A stretch of DNA of 64,000 nt from DAOUJI01 sp965197415 (GTDB taxonomy: Bacteria > Chloroflexota > Dehalococcoidia > Lucifugimonadales > JAGWBF01). Where the stretch lies: the NCBI GenBank assembly GCA_965197415.1, contig OZ240207.1, forward strand, positions 2,418,001 through 2,482,000, read 5' to 3'. Under the pieces are notes generated by a model, which worked only from the letters and a program-made list of their open reading frames with translations, was not told the DNA's origin and did not search any database. Position 1 is the first letter of the stretch. The number at the start of each line of letters is the position of its first letter. The position numbers were made by a program, and so were the translations under genes. Positions 33,927-42,346 of this stretch are shown in pieces.

Positions 33927-34934
33927 ATGACTACTTTGCAGAACAGATTTGACGTAGCGTCCACCACAGACCCGCCTTCCTTCGTTCCCGAACACCCCGG
34001 CTCATCCACGATAACCTGCGCTGACTTCTTCTGCGGCATCGGCGGCTTCCATATCGCCGCGAAAAACCTGGGCCTCGAGGTTGTTTTCGCCTGCGACATC
34101 GACGAGGAGGCGCGCAAAGCCTACGAACACAACTTTGGTCTGCGTCCTATGGGAGACATAGTCGGGCTGGACGCCGAATCCGTCCCCCATTTTGACCTGT
34201 TGTTCGCAGGGTTCCCTTGTCAGCCCTTTTCCATCATTGGGCGCCAGCAGGGGTTCGCTGACCCGCGGGGGACGCTGTTTTTCGAGCTGCTCCGGTTCAT
34301 CGAAGCGAAGCGGCCTCAGGGAATTGTCCTGGAGAACGTCAAGCAACTATCAACCATTCAGAAAAAGGCTGTCATAAAACGCATCCTGTGGGATATCGAA
34401 CAGCTTGGCTATTCGGCCGATTACCGAGTCCTGAACGCGCTTGATTTCGGTCTTCCCCAGAAGCGTGAGCGAACCATAATCGTTGCAACGCGAACGCCGT
34501 TTGATGAGTTCCCATGGCCGGAGAAAAACGTCCCGGTAACGCCCCTGTCTGAGATTCTGGAATCCAACCCGGACTCGAAGCACTTCGTGTCCGAGACAAT
34601 CCGCAATAAGCGTCATAACGTCCACACGGCGGAGGCCTCCCCGGCCATTTGGCATGAGAACAAGGCCGGCAATATATCCAGCCACCTATGGTCATGCGCT
34701 CTCAGGGCCGGCGCCTCTTACAACTATCTGCTGGTGGACGGGAACCGGCGCTTGACCCCACGGGAAATGCTGAGGCTTCAAGGATTCCCCAACACCTACG
34801 AGATCGTCTGCAACGACTCTCAAACTCGGAAGCAGGCAGGCAACGCTGTGCCTGTTCCGCCGGTGCAAGCAGTAATCGAGCAGGTGGTGAGGGTGAATGA
34901 ACCAGCTCCGACTCAGAGGCAAGGCCAACCGTAG
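33927..34934 (+). CDS. C5-cytosine DNA methyltransferase
   Basis: 335 residues. All main motifs are in order: I FFCGIGGFHIAAKNLG (34-50), IV AGFPCQPFS with Cys98, VI ENVKQL (136), VIII QKRERTIIVA (178), a variable target-recognition stretch (about 200-285), IX/X RRLTPREMLRLQGFP and QAGNAVPVPPVQAV. It transfers methyl to C5 of cytosine; the target is unknown. Its 3' end overlaps the next gene by 38 bases, and a vsr gene lies 3.2 kb downstream, both typical of a Dcm-like restriction-modification locus. Confidence 0.93.
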   Translation: MTTLQNRFDVASTTDPPSFVPEHPGSSTITCADFFCGIGGFHIAAKNLGLEVVFACDIDEEARKAYEHNFGLRPMGDIVGLDAESVPHFDLLFAGFPCQPFSIIGRQQGFADPRGTLFFELLRFIEAKRPQGIVLENVKQLSTIQKKAVIKRILWDIEQLGYSADYRVLNALDFGLPQKRERTIIVATRTPFDEFPWPEKNVPVTPLSEILESNPDSKHFVSETIRNKRHNVHTAEASPAIWHENKAGNISSHLWSCALRAGASYNYLLVDGNRRLTPREMLRLQGFPNTYEIVCNDSQTRKQAGNAVPVPPVQAVIEQVVRVNEPAPTQRQGQP

Positions 34935-35646
34935 AAGTGGGCCTTACCCACTAGGGGAGATTCCCGACGCAGTCTTGGTCAGGATCGGGAAGCAAGTTGT
35001 ACATCGGCTGGCTGTCGGGCTGGGAGACATCACCGGAGACGACTTCGGGACGATCTTCGCTGAGGGTATCAAAGGGGTACACCGCTCTAGACCCCTTGGC
35101 ATCGCTGACGTGATTTGGGACGACTGTGCTTGGTCGGTAAAGACAGTGAAGGCCACCGAGCCCTTTCAGCAACGTAGCATTAGGCTCATATCCGGACGTA
35201 ATTCTCCAGACTATTCGCTCGGTATCTCCGACCCCCACGTTGATGCGTCCGCTACTGGAAGGGCTGTGTTGTCCATATGGAATGCGCGGGTCGATGAAGC
35301 TATGGAAGAGTTTGAAGACTTGCGAATTGTAGTACTAGTACGAAACATAACCACCAGGGAATTCGTGCTGTTCGAAGAAGAAGCTCAGAGGTTCGTACCC
35401 GGTGACTTCCGGTGGGCATTCAACCAGCGAAATAATTTGGAGGGGCGAGACAAGGTGTCCGGGAACCACCGATTTACATGGCAGCCGCACGGAAGCCAAT
35501 TCACTGTGATCCGCGACGTGCCTGGCTCATCAAGGCGGTTTAGCGTGACTCCAAACGTACCTCTTGTTGAACCGAATGTGGTGTTAAGAGCCGTGGGATA
35601 CTCCGATGAATGGATTCGCATACGGGCGGCTAGCTTAGACGGTTAG
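34897..35646 (+). CDS. Probable type II restriction endonuclease, unrecognised family
   Basis: 249 residues from ATG at 34897, inside the methyltransferase end, with GGTGAGGGTG as ribosome site. Position and overlap strongly suggest the cognate nuclease. A candidate PD-(D/E)xK core is GIADVIWDDCAWSVKTVK: Asp71, then Ser80-Val81-Lys82 in place of (E/D)xK, with Glu56 upstream as possible extra acid. Later blocks (ISDPHVDASATGRAVLSIW, VPGDFRWAFNQRNNLEGRD) are not known to me. No DNA-binding motif is visible. Alternative: another modification-linked protein. Confidence 0.6.
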   Translation: MNQLRLRGKANRRSGPYPLGEIPDAVLVRIGKQVVHRLAVGLGDITGDDFGTIFAEGIKGVHRSRPLGIADVIWDDCAWSVKTVKATEPFQQRSIRLISGRNSPDYSLGISDPHVDASATGRAVLSIWNARVDEAMEEFEDLRIVVLVRNITTREFVLFEEEAQRFVPGDFRWAFNQRNNLEGRDKVSGNHRFTWQPHGSQFTVIRDVPGSSRRFSVTPNVPLVEPNVVLRAVGYSDEWIRIRAASLDG

Positions 35647-35708
35647 AGCCCTCTGCCGCGCGCCGAACTGGACAGAAGCTTCGTTCTAACGTCCGAGATG
35701 AGGCATGT

Positions 35709-37454
35709 GTGACTGTGGCAAAAGAACGTTCAAGTGAATCCGTCCAATACGAGCCGGAAGACCGCTGTCCCACCTTGTTGTCCGTTGGAGTAGGCTTGCA
35801 GGGTGTCATGATCGCCCTGGCGCCGGTGGTGGTGAACACGGCCATCGTTATCCGGGCCGCCGACCAATCCGAGAGCTACTTGTCGTGGGCGGTCTTCGCG
35901 GCGCTGGCAATCTGTGGGGTTACCACTGCTCTGCAGGCCATGCAGTTGGGGCGGTTCGGGACCGGCCATGTGCTCATTATGGGCACAGCACCCACCTTCA
36001 TAGCGGTCTGCATCACGGCCCTGGTCGAGGGCGGGCCGTCCATGATGGCGAGCCTCATAGTCGTTTCCTCGCTTTTTCAATTCACGGTGTCCGCGTGGCT
36101 TCCAATGCTCCGCCGGATTATTACGCCGGTCGTCTCAGGCACGGTTGTCATGCTGACAGCAGCCACAGTGATGCAGGTAGCCTTCAAACTGATTAAGGAC
36201 GTGCCCGACGATACGCCGCCAAGCGACGTTCTGTATGTCGCTGTGGCGACCCTGGTGGTTACTGGGGCGCTGGCTCTGCGCACTTCAGGCTCTTGGCGGC
36301 TATGGTCTCCCCTTATCGGAATCGGGGTGGGCTGCGGATTGGCTGCATTCTTGGGGCTGTACGAGGTCCAGAGAGTGGCCGATGCGACCTGGATTGGCCT
36401 TCCTGAGAGCGGGTGGCCAGGACTCGATTTAACGCCGAGTGGGCATTTCTGGGCGCTGCTGCCGGTGTTCGTGGTGGTGGCCCTGGTAATTTCCGTCGAC
36501 GCCATCAGCGGCAGCATGGTCATTCAACAGGTCTCGCGGCGCCGGCCCCAGGCAACCGATTTTCGTAAAGTCCAGGGCGCGCTGAACGTCAATGGAGTGG
36601 GCAATCTGCTGTCTGGAATTGCCGGGACGCCGCCCAACATGGTCTTTACGGGGGTTAGCGCATCGCTCATCAGCATCACCGGTGTGGCGGCTCGGAACAT
36701 TGGGTTCGTTATCGGGATCCTTATGGTGGCTATGGCGTTATTGCCCAAGGCAACGGCCGTCGTGCTTGTAATTCCCGATGCCGTGGTGGGAGCCTACTTG
36801 ATGGTTATCCTGAGCCTGTTCTTCGTGGATGGCATCAGGACCATCTTCCAAGACGGCATAGATTTCCGAAAGGCCATAGTGGTCGGACTCGCCTTTTGGA
36901 TTGGCGTAGGAATTCAGTATGGGGCAATCTTACCGGACCTGGAGGTGGGAATATGGGGCGCCCTGCTTGGCAACGGCATGGCGGTTGGGGCCTTCACCGC
37001 CATAGTGATGACTGCGTTCATTGAACTGACGGGCGCCCGGCGTAGACGTCTGGAGGTCGAGCTGGACATCTCCGTGCAACCCGAGATTGACGCGTTCCTC
37101 AGCGAGATTGCAGGGAGGCTGGGCTGGAACGACGCTTCCACCGACCGGCTGCGCGCCGCGGGCGAAGAGACACTGTCGAGTCTGTTGCGGCAAAGTGATG
37201 ACTATGCAGACGACAACGCTAGGCGGTTGATTATCGTCGCACGGCACAACGACGGGACCCTGGAGATGGAGTTCCTGTCGGTATTCGATGATGAGAACCT
37301 TCAAGACCGGCTGGCAGACCTGGGCAGTCAGGCCGAGGTCCCAGAGGAACACGAGATGTCTTTCCGCCTGTTGCGGCATTACGCCTCGTCCGTGCGTCAC
37401 CGGAAATACCACGGCCTGGACATAGTCACGGTGCAAGTCGAAGGCACCCGTTAG
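35709..37454 (+). CDS. NCS2 (xanthine/uracil-type) permease with C-terminal HATPase-like domain
   Basis: 581 residues from GTG at 35709. Residues 20-435 give about 12-14 membrane segments with NCS2/NAT features: VGVGLQGVMIALAPVV, GTAPTFIAV, VFVVVALVISVDAISGSM, GTPPNMVFTGVSASLISITGVAAR. They import nucleobases by ion symport. From about 437 a soluble tail of 145 residues begins RRRLEVELDISVQPEIDAF and has EEFLSE-like RAAGEETLSSLL, then FLSVFDDENLQDRLADL and SFRLLRHYASSVRHRKYHGLDIVTVQ, a pattern like RsbW-type HATPase (anti-sigma/serine kinase) domains. The fusion is unusual; substrate is not proven. Confidence 0.8.
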   Translation: MTVAKERSSESVQYEPEDRCPTLLSVGVGLQGVMIALAPVVVNTAIVIRAADQSESYLSWAVFAALAICGVTTALQAMQLGRFGTGHVLIMGTAPTFIAVCITALVEGGPSMMASLIVVSSLFQFTVSAWLPMLRRIITPVVSGTVVMLTAATVMQVAFKLIKDVPDDTPPSDVLYVAVATLVVTGALALRTSGSWRLWSPLIGIGVGCGLAAFLGLYEVQRVADATWIGLPESGWPGLDLTPSGHFWALLPVFVVVALVISVDAISGSMVIQQVSRRRPQATDFRKVQGALNVNGVGNLLSGIAGTPPNMVFTGVSASLISITGVAARNIGFVIGILMVAMALLPKATAVVLVIPDAVVGAYLMVILSLFFVDGIRTIFQDGIDFRKAIVVGLAFWIGVGIQYGAILPDLEVGIWGALLGNGMAVGAFTAIVMTAFIELTGARRRRLEVELDISVQPEIDAFLSEIAGRLGWNDASTDRLRAAGEETLSSLLRQSDDYADDNARRLIIVARHNDGTLEMEFLSVFDDENLQDRLADLGSQAEVPEEHEMSFRLLRHYASSVRHRKYHGLDIVTVQVEGTR

Positions 37455-37609
37455 CCTTGCCTTCCGGATGAACGGCAACGGCGGAGCAGCCAGCCGTTTT
37501 CGGTCGTCCTGCCCCTAAACGCAAGGATGATTCATATATCGTTCCAATTTGGCGCGAGACGCCATAGTATGAGAGACGGGTTACAGTAATTAGGAGGGAA
37601 GGAGAAGCA

Positions 37610-37897
37610 ATGGCAGCATATGTAATAGCCGATGTTCAAGTAACGGATGATGCCCTCTTCGCTAAGTACCGGGACCGTGCGCCTGCGGTCGTTACAGCTC
37701 ACGGAGGCAAATACTTGTCGCGCTACGGCGCGCTTGAGGTTATACAGGGCGATTGGGCGCCGAAGGGGGTGGTAGTTATGGAATTTGACAGTGTGGAGCA
37801 GGTGAGGGAGTGGCAAAGCTCCCCTGACTACGCCGAGCGCAAAGAGCTCCTCAACAAGTCCTCCAACGCCAATCTTATAGTAGTCGAAGGCGTGTAA
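37610..37897 (+). CDS. DUF1330 (ABM/EthD-like) protein
   Basis: 95 residues. AAYVIADVQVTDDALFAKYRDRAPAVV and GGKYLSRYGALEVIQGDW, then VVVMEFDSVEQVREWQSSPDYAE, are the standard blocks of the DUF1330 dimeric alpha-beta barrel. Function unknown in general. AGGAGGGAAGGAG gives a strong ribosome site. It lies between the permease and vsr as its own unit. Confidence 0.88.
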   Translation: MAAYVIADVQVTDDALFAKYRDRAPAVVTAHGGKYLSRYGALEVIQGDWAPKGVVVMEFDSVEQVREWQSSPDYAERKELLNKSSNANLIVVEGV

Positions 37898-38047
37898 CGC
37901 TGCCTGACTGCAATGCCTCGAGCGTTGTAAACGCCTAGAATTTGGCATGGCGCCACCGGTTTTGATGCGCACAACAGACGCTCCGGCTCGGCAACTCCCG
38001 TAATGTGACCTCCAACTTAATGATGGATTCGGGTCCACGGCTAGCCC

Positions 38048-38053
38048 TATAAT
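38048..38053 (+). promoter_or_regulatory. Possible -10 element upstream of vsr
   Basis: A perfect TATAAT lies 48 bases upstream of the vsr ATG. No convincing -35 or TG extension accompanies it. Confidence 0.35.
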
Positions 38054-38100
38054 GTAGGCGGCTCGTTGGGTCAGCCTAGGATTGGGGACGGCTGGTGTAA

Positions 38101-38535
38101 ATGCCGGAACGGTTTTCTCCTGAAGAACGCAGCCGCATCATGTCGTTGGTGCGCTCTAGAGACACCGGGCCGGAGTTGGTCGTTCGCAGCGCATTGCACA
38201 GACGGGGTTTCCGGTTTCGTGTGGATGTACGCGGGATGCCCGGACGGCCCGACGTAGTCCTGAAAAAATACCGCTCCGTGGTCTTCGTCCATGGCTGCCT
38301 TTGGCACGGTCATATGTGCAGCCGCTTCCGGTGGCCTGTGAAGAACTCCGAGTACTGGCGCAACAAAATCGAACGCAATGCGGCAAGGGATGAAGCGAGG
38401 CAGGAAGAATTGAGGCAGTCGGGGTGGGATGTCCATGTCGTCTGGGACTGTGATCTGGCCTCGGAGTTGGAGCGGTTGATTGATACAATGGAATCCAAGC
38501 GGGCGGCTTTAGAAAGTGGGGAGGGACGGAATTGA
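38101..38535 (+). CDS. vsr: Very short patch repair (Vsr) mismatch endonuclease
   Basis: 144 residues. RSRIMSLVRSRDTGPELVVRSALHRRGFRFR is the diagnostic start, with Asp51 (GRPDVV), His64, His69 and Cys66/Cys73 in VFVHGCLWHGHMCSRFRWP, the same numbering as the Escherichia coli enzyme. Vsr nicks next to T in T:G mismatches left by 5-methylcytosine deamination, so it should serve the methyltransferase at 33927. It is separated from that gene by the permease and DUF1330 genes. Its stop overlaps the amidase TTG start. Confidence 0.93.
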   Translation: MPERFSPEERSRIMSLVRSRDTGPELVVRSALHRRGFRFRVDVRGMPGRPDVVLKKYRSVVFVHGCLWHGHMCSRFRWPVKNSEYWRNKIERNAARDEARQEELRQSGWDVHVVWDCDLASELERLIDTMESKRAALESGEGRN

Positions 38536-39929
38536 ACTCAAACGACCTGTGCTTCCTCAGCGCTTCCGAACTATCCCACCTTATTAAAGGCCGGGAGGTT
38601 TCCTGCGTAGAGGTCACCCACGCCCACCTGGAACGCTGCGAGGCCCTGGAGCCGGTCCTAAACTCCTTCATCACGTTCATGCCTGAAGCGGCGTTGGAGG
38701 CGGCGGGACGGGCTGACGCCGAGATCGCATCAGGCCACTACCGAGGCCCCCTGCACGGCATCCCCATCGGTCTGAAGGACCTCTTCTACGTAAAGGGCGT
38801 AAAGAACACTTCCGGTGTGCGGATATACGATGGATTCACGCCCGATTACGACTCCGACGTCGCGGCTAGGTTCCAGGCGGCAGGGGCTGTCCTCCTGGGC
38901 AAGCTGAACCTCCATCCTCTGGCCTACGGTCCCCAGGGTGAGAATCCAGACTACGGCGACATGCACAATCCCTGGGACCCGTCGCGCATCGCCGGAGGCT
39001 CGAGCGGCGGCTCCGGTTCCGCGACCGCGTCGGGACAATGCGTCTTGAGCATGGGCACCGACACCGGAGGCTCGGTCCGCATCCCCAGCTCGTTGTGCGG
39101 CCTTGTCGGGCTGAAGCCCACCTACGGAAGGCTGTCCCTTCGTGGAATCACGCCTCTGTCATGGTCCTTGGACCACCCGGGGCCCATGACCCGGACCGTG
39201 AAGGACTGCGCCCTTGCAATGAATGCTCTCACTGGTCACGACCCTGCAAGGCTCTCCTCGCCGGACTATACGGCTGGTCTGGCAGAAGGAGTTAAGGGCC
39301 TGCGGATAGGCGTAGTGAAGGAATTTTTTCAGGAGGCCTTAGACTCTCAAGTTGAGTCGGCTGTACGGTCGGCCCTGAACACGTTGGATGACCTGGGCGC
39401 CGATGTGAGAGAGGCTTCATGGCCGATTCACCGCCATTCCATGTCCATCTCCACCACCATACTCATGGCCGAGTCGGCGGCCTTCCACCGCAAGATTCTT
39501 GCCTCCCACGGGCCCGAGTTGCCTCCCGCGGTCAGGCTGCGTCTGGAGGCGGGGTTCTTCGTATCGGGAGCCGACTATGTGGAAGCGCAGCGGGCCCGCA
39601 CGCTGTTCCTTGAGGAGACCCGCCGCATTTTCAAGGACTTTGACATCCTGGCGGGGCCAACATTGCCTATAACAGCCCACGCGATAGGAGCCGGTGAGGT
39701 CCAAATCGGAGATGTGACCCTTGCGTCAACCCCGGCGCTAACCCAGTACACGCGGCCCTTCAATCTCAATGGATGCCCAGCCGTGACCGTGCCTTGCGGA
39801 TTCTCCGATGAGGGGCTGCCAATCGGGCTGCAACTGGCTGGCCGCCCATTCGAAGAGGGGACGACGCTGAGGGCGGCATACGCATACGAGCAGGCCACGG
39901 ACTGGCACAAGCGCCGTCCGCCGTTATAG
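38532..39929 (+). CDS. Amidase signature enzyme (GatA-like)
   Basis: 465 residues from TTG at 38532, with GGAGGG upstream and 4 bases overlapping the vsr end. The catalytic triad is visible: Lys82 in GLKDLF, cis-Ser157 in GGSSGGSG, and nucleophile Ser181 in GTDTGGSVRIPSS. It hydrolyses amides; some members are GatA subunits of Gln-tRNA amidotransferase, but no gatB/gatC are here and the C terminus (LPIGLQLAGRPFEEGTTLRAAYAYEQAT) fits stand-alone amidases. Substrate unknown. Confidence 0.88.
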   Translation: MNSNDLCFLSASELSHLIKGREVSCVEVTHAHLERCEALEPVLNSFITFMPEAALEAAGRADAEIASGHYRGPLHGIPIGLKDLFYVKGVKNTSGVRIYDGFTPDYDSDVAARFQAAGAVLLGKLNLHPLAYGPQGENPDYGDMHNPWDPSRIAGGSSGGSGSATASGQCVLSMGTDTGGSVRIPSSLCGLVGLKPTYGRLSLRGITPLSWSLDHPGPMTRTVKDCALAMNALTGHDPARLSSPDYTAGLAEGVKGLRIGVVKEFFQEALDSQVESAVRSALNTLDDLGADVREASWPIHRHSMSISTTILMAESAAFHRKILASHGPELPPAVRLRLEAGFFVSGADYVEAQRARTLFLEETRRIFKDFDILAGPTLPITAHAIGAGEVQIGDVTLASTPALTQYTRPFNLNGCPAVTVPCGFSDEGLPIGLQLAGRPFEEGTTLRAAYAYEQATDWHKRRPPL

Positions 39930-39938
39930 GGAAGTCGG

Positions 39939-40778
39939 CTACAGGGATTGCCAGCGGAACCGGTCTCCCTCAATGACGACCCGCCCGAAGTGGTCTTCCG
40001 GCCAGAAGTGGCACGCGGCCACTATGTAGTTTTCCGCAGCAAACCGGGACAGCATAGACTTGCGGCTCTCACGACTGGTGGGCTTGTCCACGTCGGCCCC
40101 CGGACACCAGTTGGGGTTGTCCACCTCCACCTTGAGGTGAATCATGTCTCCGACTATGGCGCCCTTCTGACCTTCTGACTCGATAAGGACGTTGACGTGG
40201 CCGGGGGTGTGCCCGGGGGTGGGTGTGGTGCTCAACTGGGAGTTGATGGCTACGCCGCTGTCCACTAACTCCATCACGCCCAGACCCTCCAGGGGCAGGA
40301 TGCAGTCCTTCACCGCCTGGTTTTCCTCCAGGATTGCGGGTTGGGTGAAGTAGTTCCAGTCGTTGCGGGGAACTAGGTACCGGGCGTTGGGAAAAGTGGC
40401 CCTGAACCCGGACCCTCCGTCGCCGCTGACGTTCCAGCCGATGTGGTCGTGGTGCAGGTGGGTGTGGACGACGAGCTCCACGTCCTCCGGGTCCAGGCCC
40501 TTCAGCTTCATCTCGTGCAACAGGTCGCCCCGGTGTCCTCCCCGATGATGGTGGGGGCCTGGGCCAATACCCGTGTCCACCATGATGATTTTGCCCTGGG
40601 TGCGCAGGGCAAAACATGCGTAGTAGAGTTGTATCTTTCCTTCGATCAGGTTCTCTTCCTTGTGGGGACCCCAATCGGCCAGAGGGATGTCAGGGAAAAA
40701 GTCTTCAGGGTCTCTCAAGGGCGGAGTCATGTCATTTAAAGCGATGACTTCAACTTCCCCGATTCTTACGCTTTCCAT
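39939..40778 (-). CDS. Metallo-beta-lactamase-fold hydrolase
   Basis: 279 residues. HTHLHHDHIGW gives HxHxDH (107-112), and TPGHTPGHVNVLI with GDMIHL completes the dinuclear zinc site; DTGIGPGP precedes. It resembles the AiiA/AttM-type lactonase group in length and layout (N-acyl-homoserine lactone or other lactone substrates), but specificity is inference. The C-terminal CHFWPEDHFG has the last His. It converges on the amidase with a 9-base gap. Confidence 0.85.
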   Translation of the reverse strand: MESVRIGEVEVIALNDMTPPLRDPEDFFPDIPLADWGPHKEENLIEGKIQLYYACFALRTQGKIIMVDTGIGPGPHHHRGGHRGDLLHEMKLKGLDPEDVELVVHTHLHHDHIGWNVSGDGGSGFRATFPNARYLVPRNDWNYFTQPAILEENQAVKDCILPLEGLGVMELVDSGVAINSQLSTTPTPGHTPGHVNVLIESEGQKGAIVGDMIHLKVEVDNPNWCPGADVDKPTSRESRKSMLSRFAAENYIVAACHFWPEDHFGRVVIEGDRFRWQSL

Positions 40779-40825
40779 TCCCGCCTCCGTCGCATCCCCT
40801 TCGGGGGTTATTCCGCAGAGTGAGC

Positions 40826-41338
40826 CTAGTACTTGACCAGTGTGAAAAAGTTGTAGCCGTCGATGCGATTCCGCCCTTCGAGGGCAGTCAACTCGATGAT
40901 GGTTGCGATTCCGTCCACCTTGCCTCCCGCCTCCTCAACCAACCGGGCTGCCGCCGCAAGGGTCCCTCCCGTGGCCAACAGGTCGTCGATGATAAGCACC
41001 CGGTCGCCCTCTTTGACCGCGTCCTTGTGCATCTCGACGACGGCGGTTCCGTATTCCAGGGAGTACTCCGAGCGAAAGGATTCGCCTGGCAGCTTGCCCT
41101 CTTTCCTGGCAAGGACCAGGGGCTTGCCTAGTCTGTAAGCCAGCGGCGCCCCGAACAAGAACCCCCGGGACTCTATCGCAACTATTGAGTCGATGCCCGC
41201 CCCGCCGTATCTCTCCGACAACCGGTCCACTACGTGCCTCAATGCCTCCGGGCTCTCCAGGAGAGGGGTGATGTCCCGAAACAATATTCCCTGGGTGGGG
41301 AAATCCGGGACGTCTCTGATGTAGTCTTTCAGCTCCAC
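40826..41338 (-). CDS. apt: Adenine phosphoribosyltransferase
   Basis: 170 residues. YIRDVPDFPTQGILFRDITPLL is the diagnostic start; ESRGFLFGAPLAYRLG and the PRPP loop VLIIDDLLATGGT follow. It salvages adenine to AMP in the cytosol. It has its own promoter at 41404-41432. Confidence 0.95.
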   Translation of the reverse strand: MELKDYIRDVPDFPTQGILFRDITPLLESPEALRHVVDRLSERYGGAGIDSIVAIESRGFLFGAPLAYRLGKPLVLARKEGKLPGESFRSEYSLEYGTAVVEMHKDAVKEGDRVLIIDDLLATGGTLAAAARLVEEAGGKVDGIATIIELTALEGRNRIDGYNFFTLVKY

Positions 41339-41403
41339 GTATGCCCTCTACAGCCGCGTTCTGGGGAAGAACGACCCGTGATTGGACTTGCTTCGACGGG
41401 TGA

Positions 41404-41432
41404 AGTGTAGATTAGCCGCTTTGGGGAGTCAA
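41404..41432 (-). promoter_or_regulatory. Promoter of apt
   Basis: Minus strand TTGACT (41432-41427), 17 bases, TACACT (41409-41404). Transcription would begin around 41397, about 59 bases before the apt ATG. Confidence 0.5.
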
Positions 41433-41463
41433 GGCAAAGTGGAGGGCGGGCCGGATGGTTCGG

Positions 41464-41703
41464 CTAGGTGAAGAAGGCGGCGTTCTTGCCTATGTAGGGG
41501 TACCAGTTGGCGGGAACGGTGTATTCGTGGAAGATGGCTGAAACGGGGCATACGGGCTCACAGGCCGCGCAGTCGATGCACTCGTCGGGGTCGATGTAGA
41601 ACATCGGCTGGGACTCGTCGGTGTGAATGCAATCGACGGGGCAGACGTTTACGCATGCCGCGTCTTTTACTCCGACACAGGGTTCGGTTATTACGTAGGT
41701 CAT
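41464..41703 (-). CDS. Ferredoxin, seven-/eight-iron type
   Basis: 79 residues with eight Cys: C9, C17, C21, C25 and C42, C45, C48, C52. The C9-x7-C17-x3-C21 spacing fits an FdxA-type [3Fe-4S] site, with C42-x2-C45-x2-C48 and C25 for [4Fe-4S]. The C-terminal [21 protein letters not shown] is short. It carries electrons in the cytosol; partner unknown, as no oxidoreductase is adjacent. Confidence 0.9.
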   Translation of the reverse strand: MTYVITEPCVGVKDAACVNVCPVDCIHTDESQPMFYIDPDECIDCAACEPVCPVSAIFHEYTVPANWYPYIGKNAAFFT

Positions 41704-41892
41704 GGCGCAGACAATTCTCGAGTCGGCCTGAATGAACGGCTATCGGTATTGAAGCTGCGGCTTTTTCGCCTGACTAATTTTCGTTGTCGGCTTGCCAAAG
41801 CGTCAAGGGTTATAAACTGATACAAATTATTGAATCTTTGGGCATAAACAAGGTCAGGCCCCGACCAGCGCAGCCTTGAGACGCCCAACGGC

Positions 41893-42162
41893 CTAGTGAA
41901 GCGGGCAGGCCTTTAGCAGAGCGCCGCCCCACCAGGAGTCGGCGGTCGTCGATTTTTCTGATGCGGGTCCAGCCGATGTCTCGGAAGGAGGGCCAATGAC
42001 GGCGCCGTTCGCCGATGCAGCGAGATTGTAGATGCGGCTGTTGGCCGATTCGGCGGAAACCGCCCACGCGCCAAAGAATATGGTGAGCAGGACCAGGGCG
42101 ACCACCGAGGCAAGAAAGGGGGCCGGCACGCCCAGCACGCGAAGACTCAGAACTGCCGACAT
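41893..42162 (-). CDS. Small putative membrane/exported protein
   Basis: 89 residues from ATG at 42162 with AAGG upstream. One hydrophobic segment (FLASVVALVLLTIFFGAWAV, about residues 15-35) follows a short basic start, then a Ser/Ala/Thr-rich stretch and SWWGGALLKACPLH at the end. It could be a signal peptide or an anchor. No family recognised. It is divergent from the LysR gene, so it may be a target or just a neighbour. Confidence 0.5.
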   Translation of the reverse strand: MSAVLSLRVLGVPAPFLASVVALVLLTIFFGAWAVSAESANSRIYNLAASANGAVIGPPSETSAGPASEKSTTADSWWGGALLKACPLH

Positions 42163-42346
42163 TCGTAAACCTTGTAGGATATGAACCTCTGAGAAGTAGT
42201 TGGCGACATATTGTAAAGTAATCTTTTTTGATATATTGTATTCGCTATCATTGGTAGTGTAAAGTGAACATAGGCCCATAGGGGCCTGGGGCATCTGGCT
42301 GGACAAGAAGCAAAAGACAGACTGCAAGGTCGGGGGCTGATGGCTG

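Noticed and set aside
37896..37931. AACGCT/AGCGTT inverted repeat after the DUF1330 gene as a terminator
   Set aside because: Only 6 bp with a loop over 20 bases and no T-run.
38071..38436. Minus-strand open frame over vsr
   Set aside because: Antisense to a complete Vsr protein with all catalytic residues.
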